Below are positions 33,517 to 41,641 of a stretch of 64,000 nt of DNA, one piece after another; position 1 is the stretch's first letter; each line of letters begins with the position of its first letter. Under the pieces are notes generated by a model. That model had not been told where the DNA came from, made no database searches, and worked only from the letters and a program-made list of their open reading frames with translations. The position numbers were made by a program, and so were the translations under genes. Origin of the DNA: an uncultured SAR86 cluster bacterium (GTDB lineage Bacteria; Pseudomonadota; Gammaproteobacteria; Magnimaribacterales; Magnimaribacteraceae); contig CACLEZ010000001.1 in assembly GCA_902606175.1 (NCBI GenBank), positions 62,001 to 126,000 on the forward strand, in the 5' to 3' direction.

Positions 33517-36500
33517 TTAACCCTTTGAAACAAATCGACCAGTGAAAGATCTTTTGAAGAAATTAGTAATTCTAATAGGGAAGAATCTCACGGTATCAGA
33601 GAAAGCCAGAGCACAAGGTGTGACTACTAAAGTTAGGACAGTCGCGACTGTTAATCCAACAACAAGTGAGCCGGCCATTTGTTCCCAAAAACTCGTTATG
33701 TAAGAACCAGTTTTTATAGTCCTATCTATTAAATCAATGCTATAACCTAAAGCAATTGGCAACAGCCCGGCGATAGTTGTAAATGAGGTCAAGAATACTG
33801 GTCTCAATCTTAAGATCGCACTTCTTAGTGCTAAAGATTTAGTCGAGGAACCTGGATTATTTCTTTTTAAAAGATTGAAGGTGTCAATTAAAACAATATT
33901 GTTGTTGACCACAATTCCAGCCAACGCAACACAACTTATTCCTGTTTGAAGTGTGCTGAATGATCTATCAAGCACTAAAAGGGATATGAAGACACCACCA
34001 AATGATAATAGGATTGCTGATAAAACAATGTTTGCTTGATAAAAGCTATTAAATTGAGCGACTAAAACTATTAGCATTACGAAGAGCATAGCTATAAATC
34101 CTAAAACAAGGAAATCGGCAGCTTCTTGGTTATATTTATCAAAACCATCATCTGAAACAGTTACTCCTCTTCCTAAGTCGGCAGTCTCTAGCCAATCTTT
34201 GACCTTTTTTATCTGCACTGAAGGTATTGCTCCTTCAACTGTTCTAGCTGAGAGGCCATGAACTCTTTTCCCATCTTTTCTGCTGATACTTTTTGTTGCA
34301 GGCTTGATAGTTGTATCAACAAAACTGCTTACAGGTACTAAGCCTTTAGCAGTTTGTACATTCAAATTACCAAGTTGGTCTATATTTCTTTCCGACTTGG
34401 GAAATCTAATTCTAATATCAACTTCTCTATCCAGATTTAAAGGACGATATTCTCCTACCTTAATACCATTTGTAACCATTTGAACCGAGGCACCTACATC
34501 ACTAAGACCGGCTCCATATTGAGCTGCTTTTGTCCTATTTATTTCTAGCTCCCACTCTATACCTCTGTTTACTGTCGTGTCTTCAATATCTATAAAACTG
34601 CCGAGTCCTTCTACAAATGTCCTTATTTTTTTTACCGCCAAGACTAGGGCTTGTTCGTTATCACCGCTTACATTTAGCTGGAGTGGTTTACCTATCGGCG
34701 GCCCACCTTCTTCAGCTTCTACTTGAACTATATATCCTGAAGTATCATCGAATTTTGATCTCAGAAGATCCATAATTTCAAATCCATCTAAATCAGATAC
34801 AGCATCATCCTCTGCCCAAAAATCTACAAACATACCTCCAACCCTGTCTGATGAACCAGAACGTCTCCCCAATCCTCGACTACCACCTGAATTCGACCAG
34901 ACTGAAAGCATCTCTATTTCTTCCACATCAAGGATTTTTTGTTCTGCATCTATTGCAATATCTCTTATTTCATCAACAGCTAAATTTCCACGAGCCAGAA
35001 TATCCACCTCTGCAAATTGAGGAGCGACTGTTGGAAAGTAAACTATGCCTTTACCGTGATGTGACCATAGGCCTATGCATAAGACTATCGCCGCAAGTAT
35101 GATGGTTATTGTTTGCCCTGGTGTATCTAGATATTGATTAATTTTTCTTGCGTACACCCCTGAGGCACCAGTCAAACTTAATGGATCCGAAGACTCTAAT
35201 TGTCTTGTATTATTTACCTCTTGTTCTGTCTGCTTAGCTAAACCACCAAACATCGCACCCAATATCGGTGCAAAAATAAGTGAGTAGAGTAATGATCCAA
35301 CTAAAACACAGAATACTGTTATGGGCATATCTCTAATGAAAGCACCAAATCCAGGCATGAACATTAAGGGTGTGAAAGCTATCAATGTGGTAGTTGTTGA
35401 CGACAATACTGGCCAGAACATTCTGGTTGCGGCTGCTGTGTAAGCCTCAACTCTATTCATACCTTCTGCTAGTTTTCTATCAGCATATTCTGTAACAACT
35501 ATAGAGCCATCTATTGTCATACCCATCGATATGAGCATCCCAAACATAACCATAAAATTGAATTCTTTATCTAAAATAAATAAAACTAGTAAGGCAAATA
35601 GATATGAAAAAGGAATTGCCATTCCTACCAACATTGACGTCCTAAAACCCAAAGCGGCTAGTACAACTATCATAACAAGTGCTATTGATGTTAGAACATT
35701 TCCTTGCAATTCTGAGATCATTTGAAGGGCGAACTGAGAATCATCACGAACAAAGTTAACACTGACTCCCTCTGGAAAGTTTTCAACTTCCTCTTCAACC
35801 ATATTTCGAATATCAGTAACAGTATCAATAATATTTGTACCGAGACGTTTTTGAACATCAATTGAAAGTGATTGTTGACCATTAATTCTGGAGTAGCCGC
35901 CTCTATCTTTAAAAGTTAAGCTCACGTCCGCAACATCTTTTAAAGTTACAACTGAGTTACCTGAAACCTTTATAGGTAATGTTTCAATATCTTCTAAGGT
36001 AGAAAAAACACTTGGGACATTAACTGCAAATCTTCCGCTTCCAGTGTCTTGAAATCCTGCAGGTATGACTCGGTTATTATTTGATACTGCTTGATAAAGT
36101 TGATTCATCGAAATGCCATAAGACTCAAGCTTACTTTTATCAACTATTGCTTCTATAAGGTCTTCAGGTACACCGTTTAGTTCCGCCTGAAGTACATTTG
36201 GGTGAGTCTCAATCAGGTCTTGAAGATCTTGCGTCAGATTTACCAGAACTCTCTGAGGAAGAATATCGCTCGCTACGCTAATTGTGAGTATGGGATTATC
36301 AGATGTAGTAAATTCCCTTATGGTTGGTTCTCTAGCATCCAAAGGTAATTCGGCTCTAGCTTCATCTACCTTAACTCTTACATCATAGAGCGCTTCATCT
36401 ATATCTACGTCTTGGTCAAATTCTACGACAACAGCTGAATAACCTGTTTGGGAAATAGACCTTATATCAGTGACTCCCGAAATAGTTCTTAAGGCATTTT

Positions 36501-36705
36501 CAAGTGGCTTAGCTAATAATCTTTCTGAATCTTCAGGAGAAACTCCCTCATAGCCAACCCCTACATATGCGCCAGGAAAATTTATATCTGGCTCTGTAGC
36601 CTTAGGTAAATAATTGAGTGCAAAAACTCCTGAAAATAATATCAGTAGCAGAATACTTAATGAAGTTCTGCTTTTATATATAGCCCCTCTAATAAAGCTT
36701 CTCAT
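33517..36705 (-). CDS. RND-family efflux permease
   Basis: Inner-membrane proton-driven transporter (1062 residues) of the AcrB/HAE-1-like superfamily. TM1 spans residues 15-32, followed by the PEDSERLLAKPLENALR porter-domain signature and a mirror-image second half from about residue 530. TM4 reads MGMTIDGSIVVTEYADRK, so only Asp399 of the Asp-Asp relay pair of AcrB is present (Gly400 follows), and TM10 has GIVVNNNIVLID in place of the Lys. These features mark a known RND subgroup rather than a broken protein. It overlaps the membrane-fusion gene by four bases. No TolC-like gene is in the window. Confidence 0.92.
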   Translation of the reverse strand: MRSFIRGAIYKSRTSLSILLLILFSGVFALNYLPKATEPDINFPGAYVGVGYEGVSPEDSERLLAKPLENALRTISGVTDIRSISQTGYSAVVVEFDQDVDIDEALYDVRVKVDEARAELPLDAREPTIREFTTSDNPILTISVASDILPQRVLVNLTQDLQDLIETHPNVLQAELNGVPEDLIEAIVDKSKLESYGISMNQLYQAVSNNNRVIPAGFQDTGSGRFAVNVPSVFSTLEDIETLPIKVSGNSVVTLKDVADVSLTFKDRGGYSRINGQQSLSIDVQKRLGTNIIDTVTDIRNMVEEEVENFPEGVSVNFVRDDSQFALQMISELQGNVLTSIALVMIVVLAALGFRTSMLVGMAIPFSYLFALLVLFILDKEFNFMVMFGMLISMGMTIDGSIVVTEYADRKLAEGMNRVEAYTAAATRMFWPVLSSTTTTLIAFTPLMFMPGFGAFIRDMPITVFCVLVGSLLYSLIFAPILGAMFGGLAKQTEQEVNNTRQLESSDPLSLTGASGVYARKINQYLDTPGQTITIILAAIVLCIGLWSHHGKGIVYFPTVAPQFAEVDILARGNLAVDEIRDIAIDAEQKILDVEEIEMLSVWSNSGGSRGLGRRSGSSDRVGGMFVDFWAEDDAVSDLDGFEIMDLLRSKFDDTSGYIVQVEAEEGGPPIGKPLQLNVSGDNEQALVLAVKKIRTFVEGLGSFIDIEDTTVNRGIEWELEINRTKAAQYGAGLSDVGASVQMVTNGIKVGEYRPLNLDREVDIRIRFPKSERNIDQLGNLNVQTAKGLVPVSSFVDTTIKPATKSISRKDGKRVHGLSARTVEGAIPSVQIKKVKDWLETADLGRGVTVSDDGFDKYNQEAADFLVLGFIAMLFVMLIVLVAQFNSFYQANIVLSAILLSFGGVFISLLVLDRSFSTLQTGISCVALAGIVVNNNIVLIDTFNLLKRNNPGSSTKSLALRSAILRLRPVFLTSFTTIAGLLPIALGYSIDLIDRTIKTGSYITSFWEQMAGSLVVGLTVATVLTLVVTPCALAFSDTVRFFPIRITNFFKRSFTGRFVSKG

Positions 36706-37607
36706 GCTTCAGGGGCAGGGGACTCCTTAACGTTTACGGTCTGCCCTTGAAAAACATATTCTTGGCCGAGAGTTATTATCCGTGCTTCTTCACCTAAACC
36801 TGAGACCCACATACCATTACTTGTGTCTTCTAATATTTTGATTTCTTTAAACTGCACTTTGTTATCTGAAGTTACTGTTCTGATACCTAATTTTCCTTGG
36901 TCATTTAAGGAAAGTATTGCTGGTGAAATTTTATGAGCAGGTTCTTCTTTACCTCTTATATAAATTTCAGCTGAAACTCCATCTCGAATTGTTCTATCGG
37001 CATTATTAACACTTATCTCAACCCTGAATGTTCTAGTATTTTTGTCAGCTGAGGAAGCTATGAAAGTGACTTCACCTGAAATAAATCTACCAGAAATTAA
37101 CTTTGCTGAAGCTTCAGATCCTAATTGTATTTGAGCGATATCCTTTTCTGCAATATCTGCAACTAGCAACATTGGATCAGGATCGATTAACGATGCACAA
37201 ACAGCTCCTGTATTAAGGAAATCTCCTTCATCCACTCTTAAACTCTCTAAATAACCTGAAAAAGGGGCAACTATCTTTGGATAAGCTTCTCTTCCAGCTA
37301 TGTATAATTGGCAAATTAAGTCTCCTTCTTCGACGAAATCTCCTTGCTTAACCGGACTGGATATAACTCTTCCGCTGATTTCAGCTCTGACTTGAACAAA
37401 TTTGTCAGCTTCAGTAAATCCGCTTGATTTAAGAATTTGGGATTGGTCTGTTGCTTTACTATTGATTATAGTTACAGAGGACAGAGTGTCTAAAGATGAA
37501 GAGTTCTTTTTAAAATTTTCCTCTTCAACAAGACTTCCAGAGATCATCCATATAACTATGAAGGAGCCGCATATTGCAGCTGTTTTGTATGTTTGTTTAA
37601 TTTTCAT
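36702..37607 (-). CDS. RND efflux periplasmic adaptor (membrane fusion protein)
   Basis: Links the inner-membrane permease to an outer-membrane channel. An N-terminal membrane segment (AAICGSFIVIWMISGS, residues 10-25) is followed by a barrel-sandwich (lipoyl) domain, VRAEISGRVISSPVKQGDFVEEGD near 82-105 and IVAPFSGYLESLRVDEGD near 118-135. A beta-barrel domain comes next. The long coiled-coil hairpin of AcrA-type adaptors is nearly absent, giving only 301 residues. It overlaps the permease gene by four bases and is preceded by a strong promoter-operator. Confidence 0.9.
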   Translation of the reverse strand: MKIKQTYKTAAICGSFIVIWMISGSLVEEENFKKNSSSLDTLSSVTIINSKATDQSQILKSSGFTEADKFVQVRAEISGRVISSPVKQGDFVEEGDLICQLYIAGREAYPKIVAPFSGYLESLRVDEGDFLNTGAVCASLIDPDPMLLVADIAEKDIAQIQLGSEASAKLISGRFISGEVTFIASSADKNTRTFRVEISVNNADRTIRDGVSAEIYIRGKEEPAHKISPAILSLNDQGKLGIRTVTSDNKVQFKEIKILEDTSNGMWVSGLGEEARIITLGQEYVFQGQTVNVKESPAPEA

Positions 37608-37618
37608 ATCAATTTTAG

Positions 37619-37658
37619 GTGTTATACATGACTATAACACTAAAATACCTTATGTAAA
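37619..37658 (-). promoter_or_regulatory. RND operon promoter with palindromic operator over the -10
   Basis: On the reverse strand TTTACA (37653-37658), 16 bases, TATAGT (37631-37636) make a good sigma-70 promoter just after the stop of the upstream gene. A perfect inverted repeat, GTGTTATA-6-TATAACAC (37619-37640), covers the -10 and likely start site, ending 12 bases before the adaptor ATG. Such placement is typical of TetR- or MarR-family repressor sites. No regulator gene is adjacent, so the binding protein is unknown. Confidence 0.6.
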
Positions 37659-37659
37659 A

Positions 37660-38706
37660 CTAGATTTGGTGCTTTTCTTTGAGTTTTTTAAAATTTTCCT
37701 GAAGTGTTTCAGCATCCAACTTTTTTGAAGGTTCTGTAGAGCTTCTATCCTGTATTTCCCAACTAGATTCGATTCTCTTATCGATTTGTTTGGATAATTG
37801 AGGTGTTTGACCTTTATTTGTCCTTTCCCACTGATATTTAACATGCTGAAGAAATTTACTATTCCAAGAGTTTAGAGATTGTCCTGATTCCTTCCAGTAC
37901 ATTACGAACTCAAGCTTTGCATTTTCTGCAAATTCTTTAGGTATATCTGTCATTTCAAGAATATCAAAGAAATCTGAATTAGGGTTCCAATCTGAACTCA
38001 TGACTGATGGTGAATTATCATTTTCTTTAATATCTTTAAATCTTCCCCATTGCCTTCTTATATGTGCAATAAATTTGCTATTCCAAATGTCAGATTCTTC
38101 CTTACGTTCTGTCCAATACAATACAAATTCAGGAACTTCCTTATCAATGAAATCTTCATTTATCCCTGAATTTATTAGTATTTCCTTAGCATCCATATCC
38201 GGAACCCAATTTTTATCAATGGGCTTAGTTTTCATCTTTTTGTTATCTTCGACTTCCTTATGACGCCACTTTTTGATAACAAATCTCAGAAATTTGACTC
38301 CCCAGTTTATATCCTTCTCATTACGCTCCTGATTAAGTTTCTTGAAATCATCAATCTGGAGATTTGCAAAATCTTCTGGAATGCCATACTCGTTAATTTG
38401 ATCTATGACATCTTTATCTGGCACCCATTTATCTCTATTGCTAGTAGAAGTTTTTTTATCATGTTTTTTTGATGAAAAATGAGGTATTCCATCAACGACT
38501 GTCTCGTTGATAAGACCTGTTTTAATGAGTTGAGTAAGGACTTCCAGGATTCTTTCATTTGACCAAAATGAAATATCTGAACAAATTTGTTTCATCGAAA
38601 CTCGATCATGAAGGCGCTCTTCCTGTCTTAAATGCTCGAGTAAAACTGCTTCATCCAAGCCTATTGTGTTGGCAATTTCTTTAGAGAAAGTTATCTTTGA
38701 AGTCAT
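37660..38706 (-). CDS. Protein with winged-helix-like N terminus and three DnaT-like repeats
   Basis: A 348-residue cytoplasmic protein. Residues 1-78 look like a helical winged-helix region. Three copies of a DnaT-like module follow, each starting W-x-P and ending in a conserved Trp: 94-147, 167-220 and 240-293. Start-to-start spacing is exactly 73 residues and each copy spans 54. Copies 2 and 3 share EFV-x-YW and WNSKF; copy 1 is more diverged (NWGVKFLRFVIKKW). DnaT, the primosome protein that helps reload DnaB, carries one such domain. A DnaT-like or single-strand-DNA role is inference. It is followed by the RND operon promoter. Confidence 0.8.
   Translation of the reverse strand: MTSKITFSKEIANTIGLDEAVLLEHLRQEERLHDRVSMKQICSDISFWSNERILEVLTQLIKTGLINETVVDGIPHFSSKKHDKKTSTSNRDKWVPDKDVIDQINEYGIPEDFANLQIDDFKKLNQERNEKDINWGVKFLRFVIKKWRHKEVEDNKKMKTKPIDKNWVPDMDAKEILINSGINEDFIDKEVPEFVLYWTERKEESDIWNSKFIAHIRRQWGRFKDIKENDNSPSVMSSDWNPNSDFFDILEMTDIPKEFAENAKLEFVMYWKESGQSLNSWNSKFLQHVKYQWERTNKGQTPQLSKQIDKRIESSWEIQDRSSTEPSKKLDAETLQENFKKLKEKHQI
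37828..38427 (-). repeat. Three in-frame 73-codon repeats within the DnaT-like gene
   Basis: Coding repeats at 38266-38427, 38047-38208 and 37828-37989 specify the three DnaT-like modules, each offset by exactly 219 bases. The protein pattern W-x-P ... F/W ... W-x-x-K-F ... W recurs at fixed distance, while the DNA has diverged. This fits old duplication with conserved length rather than recent tandem copying. Confidence 0.75.
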
Positions 38707-38719
38707 GAATTACTAATCA

Positions 38720-38740
38720 CTAGATTAATTTATCATCTAG
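38720..38740. promoter_or_regulatory. Inverted repeat before the DnaT-like gene
   Basis: CTAGAT-9-ATCTAG lies 13 to 34 bases upstream of the DnaT-like gene start, in the 54-base gap after the DAHP synthase gene. On the reverse strand TTGTCC, 18 bases, TAAATT overlaps it as a weak promoter candidate. It could be an operator; the support is symmetry and position only. Confidence 0.3.
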
Positions 38741-38760
38741 ATCTTAACAAGGACAATAGG

Positions 38761-39810
38761 TTAGTTATTTCTAATTCTTACAGAATCAGCTAATTTGTGA
38801 AGACAATCTTTAGTATCTTGCCAGTCGATACAAGCATCAGTAATACTTTTCCCATATGTGAGGTTATCTAGATCATCGGCCTTTTGATTGCCTTCCTCAA
38901 TATTACTTTCTATCATGACTCCAGTAATTCTCGTCTCACCTGACTTAATCTGAGAGGCAATGTTATCGCATACTTCAATCTGTTTTTTGTGCTGTTTACT
39001 ACTATTTCCATGACTCATATCGACCATGATTGAATCTTCAAGAGAATTTGATTTTAGAATCTCAGAAGTTTGATCTATAAACTCTTTTTCATAATTAGGG
39101 TCTTTTCCGCCCCGCAGAATAACGTGACAGTCTTTGTTACCAGAAGAAGAAAATATTGCAGCTTTACCTTCTTTTGTGACGGACAGAAATTTGTGAGGAT
39201 GGAGGGCAGACCCTATTGCATCAGCAGCTACTTGAATGCCTCCGTTCGTTGCGTTTTTAAAGCCAATAGGACAGGAAGAACCGGATGCAAGTTCCCTATG
39301 GATTTGACTTTCTGTAGTTCTAGCTCCAATTGCTCCCCAGGATATTAAATCAGCTATGTATTGGGGTGTTATAACATCTAAAAATTCTGTTCCAGCAGGC
39401 ATACCCAGATCATTTATATCTCTTAAGAGTTGTCTTGATACTGATAAACCTTTATCAATATCAAAAGAATTATTCAAATCTGGATCATTGATAAGGCCTT
39501 TCCAGCCAACTGTTGTTCTTGGTTTTTCAAAATAAACTCTCATGACAATCAGAAGTTCTTTTTCTAGAGCTTTCTTTTGCTCGAGCAAAAGGTTTGCATA
39601 TTCTAAAGCCGACTCAGTATCATGGATAGAACAAGGTCCAACAACGACTGCTAATCTTTGATCCTTTTTGCTAAGTATTTCAGAAAACTCTTTTCTTGAA
39701 TTAAAAACTGTTTGGGAGGAGATATCTGATATCGGTTGTTTGTCCAATAAAGAGCTTGCAGAAATTACTTCCTGCCTTCCTGAGATTCTTAAATCACTTG
39801 TCTTATGCAT
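38761..39810 (-). CDS. 3-deoxy-7-phosphoheptulonate (DAHP) synthase, type I
   Basis: First enzyme of the shikimate pathway, condensing PEP with erythrose 4-phosphate. I start at the ATG 39810 (349 residues), where MHKTSDLRISGRQEVI aligns with the N terminus of AroG/AroF/AroH. The open frame extends 26 residues further upstream with a hydrophobic, non-homologous sequence. VVGPCSIHD, MRVYFEKPRTTVGWKG and SDLISWGAIGARTTESQ-like segments confirm the family. The feedback specificity (Phe, Tyr or Trp type) is not assignable by eye. It diverges from nadE; downstream aromatic genes are at 51-57 kb. Confidence 0.93.
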   Translation of the reverse strand: MHKTSDLRISGRQEVISASSLLDKQPISDISSQTVFNSRKEFSEILSKKDQRLAVVVGPCSIHDTESALEYANLLLEQKKALEKELLIVMRVYFEKPRTTVGWKGLINDPDLNNSFDIDKGLSVSRQLLRDINDLGMPAGTEFLDVITPQYIADLISWGAIGARTTESQIHRELASGSSCPIGFKNATNGGIQVAADAIGSALHPHKFLSVTKEGKAAIFSSSGNKDCHVILRGGKDPNYEKEFIDQTSEILKSNSLEDSIMVDMSHGNSSKQHKKQIEVCDNIASQIKSGETRITGVMIESNIEEGNQKADDLDNLTYGKSITDACIDWQDTKDCLHKLADSVRIRNN

Positions 39811-39905
39811 GTTTAAAATTTTACCGGAGGTGCATTCTACATATATTGTCGTCAGAATAAAGCACGAAAGTGTTAAGATATAGATCAATTAAGTACTTTA
39901 TCTTC

Positions 39906-39940
39906 TTTAAATTAATTTAAAATTTATCTAAAAATTTAGA
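39906..39940. promoter_or_regulatory. AT palindromes between DAHP synthase and nadE
   Basis: The gap between the divergent starts (39811-39944) contains a perfect 16-base palindrome TTTAAATTAATTTAAA (39906-39921). Directly before the nadE ATG is TCTAAA-AA-TTTAGA (39927-39940). Both are pure A/T-type symmetries that can arise by chance in such DNA, but their tandem placement in a divergent control region makes operator use possible. Confidence 0.28.
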
Positions 39941-39944
39941 AAAA

Positions 39945-41576
39945 ATGGCATCCAAGAAAATTTGCGTAGGCATTATCCAAGAAAATCCCATAGTCGGGGA
40001 TATAGCAGGAAATTTGGAACTAGCAAAAAATGCCATTTCTAAGCTTTCTAAAGAATCCTCGCCAGATATATTCTTGCTAACGGAGATGTTTATAACCGGT
40101 TATCCCCCTGAAGATCTTATTCTAAGAGAGGATTTACTAGATCAAGCTTATGAAGCAGTTCATGAACTTAGCAAATTTAGACCTGAAAATTTCGTTGTAA
40201 TTGGTTATCCAAAGAAAGAGGAAGATTCAATTTTTAATTGTGCGGGAGTACTCAGAAACAACTCAATAATCACTGAATATAAAAAACAAGAATTACCGAA
40301 TTACGAGGTTTTTGATGAAAAAAGATATTTTCAACCAGGTAATAGTCCAGGAATCTTTGAGGTAAATGGTTTCAGAGTGGGCCTTTCTGTTTGTGAAGAT
40401 ATATGGCATCAAAAGGTAATAAGGCAATTGCATGATAAAGGGGCTGATTTAGTCTTAAATATCAATGCTTCTCCATTTCACCTAAATAAAATACAAGAAA
40501 GAAAGAATTTAATTTCAGGGCATGCATCCAAATTCTCAATGCCTATTGTTTATGCAAATCAAGTAGGAGGACAGGACGAATTGGTTTTCGATGGTACTTC
40601 GATGGTTATGGATAGTGAAGGCAAGCAAGTATTGCAACTTGCTAAATTTGAAGAAGATCAAGCAGTAGTAAGTTTTTTATCCCATCATGATGGGAATATA
40701 TTGAGTGATAAAAACGAAGTTATACCTGAGGATTCAGAGCTTGAAGAAGTTTATAGAGCTTTGGTTTTAGGGGCTAAGGATTATATAAATAAAAATAAAT
40801 TTCCCGGAGTATTGATAGGCTCTTCTGGAGGCATAGATTCAGCTTTAACTGCCGTCATAGCAGCAGATGCAATTGGATCTGAAAATGTAAGAAGCTTTAT
40901 GATGCCCTTCAAGTTTACTTCGGACATGAGTGTTGAAGATGCTGACAAGCTAGCAGAAAACTTAGGTATAAAACATTCTATTATTCCTATAGGTGAAATA
41001 TATGATTCTTTTCAAAATAGCCTTGAATGCGAATTCAAAGGACTTGAACCCGACATTACTGAAGAGAATCTTCAATCAAGGTGTAGGGGAGTCATCTTGA
41101 TGGCCTTATCAAATAAATCCGGCGAAATAGTTCTTACTACAGGCAACAAAAGCGAAACAGCTGTTGGATATTCTACTCTCTATGGTGACACTGCTGGAGG
41201 TTTTGGGGTCTTGAAAGATGTACCTAAAACTTTAGTTTATGAGCTTGCGAGATATAGAAATACAATTTCTAAGGTTATACCTGAAAGAATTATTGACAGA
41301 CCCCCGAGTGCCGAACTTGCACCGGATCAACAAGATAGTGATAGTCTTCCAGATTATGACACTTTGGATAAAATAATAGAGCTTTACGTTGAACAAGATA
41401 AAAGTAAAAAAGAAATCGAAGAGTCAGGAATTGAAAGTAGTATTTTAAATAGAGTAATAAGATTAATTGATTTTAGTGAATACAAAAGACGACAGGCTCC
41501 ACTAGGAGTAAAGATAACTTCAAGAGGTTTTGGAAAGGATAGAAGATATCCCATTACTAATAAGTTTCTTAAATAG
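39945..41576 (+). CDS. nadE: NadE, glutamine-dependent NAD+ synthetase
   Basis: Amidates nicotinic acid adenine dinucleotide to NAD. The N-terminal nitrilase-fold glutaminase (residues 1 to about 260) carries Glu47 in LLTEMFITGYPPED, a Lys near 113 and Cys150 in LSVCEDIWH. The C-terminal synthetase has the P-loop GSSGGIDSAL near residue 293 and TTGNKSETAVGYSTLYGD near 397. The 543-residue length is usual for this two-domain form. It stands alone, divergent from the DAHP synthase gene. Confidence 0.97.
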   Translation: MASKKICVGIIQENPIVGDIAGNLELAKNAISKLSKESSPDIFLLTEMFITGYPPEDLILREDLLDQAYEAVHELSKFRPENFVVIGYPKKEEDSIFNCAGVLRNNSIITEYKKQELPNYEVFDEKRYFQPGNSPGIFEVNGFRVGLSVCEDIWHQKVIRQLHDKGADLVLNINASPFHLNKIQERKNLISGHASKFSMPIVYANQVGGQDELVFDGTSMVMDSEGKQVLQLAKFEEDQAVVSFLSHHDGNILSDKNEVIPEDSELEEVYRALVLGAKDYINKNKFPGVLIGSSGGIDSALTAVIAADAIGSENVRSFMMPFKFTSDMSVEDADKLAENLGIKHSIIPIGEIYDSFQNSLECEFKGLEPDITEENLQSRCRGVILMALSNKSGEIVLTTGNKSETAVGYSTLYGDTAGGFGVLKDVPKTLVYELARYRNTISKVIPERIIDRPPSAELAPDQQDSDSLPDYDTLDKIIELYVEQDKSKKEIEESGIESSILNRVIRLIDFSEYKRRQAPLGVKITSRGFGKDRRYPITNKFLK

Positions 41577-41606
41577 AGCTCATTTCCTCAAATGCAGATA
41601 AGTGGC

Positions 41607-41636
41607 TATAATATAGAACCAATACACAAGTATTGG
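41607..41636 (+). promoter_or_regulatory. scpA promoter -10 and leader hairpin
   Basis: A perfect TATAAT (41607-41612) lies 30 bases before the scpA ATG. It is followed by CCAATAC-ACAA-GTATTGG (41619-41636), a perfect 7-base stem with 4-base loop that would begin at about the transcript 5' end and finish five bases before the ATG at 41642. No purine-rich ribosome site is seen, so the hairpin could mask or shape initiation, or be an operator at DNA level. Confidence 0.5.
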
Positions 41637-41641
41637 TAAAA

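Noticed and set aside
36702..36705. RND permease with only one Asp in TM4 taken as an inactive pump
   Set aside because: The IDGSIVVTEYADRK form with Asn-rich TM10 is typical of a recognised RND subgroup, so it is not evidence of decay.
37402..37728. 108-codon forward open frame across the RND adaptor start and promoter
   Set aside because: It runs antisense through the adaptor signal anchor and the operator-promoter and has no homology I recognise; its hydrophobicity mirrors the membrane segment opposite.
39811..39888. N-terminal extension of the DAHP synthase by 26 residues resembling a signal peptide
   Set aside because: DAHP synthases are cytoplasmic and the homologous N terminus starts at the ATG 39810; the extension lies in the divergent control region.
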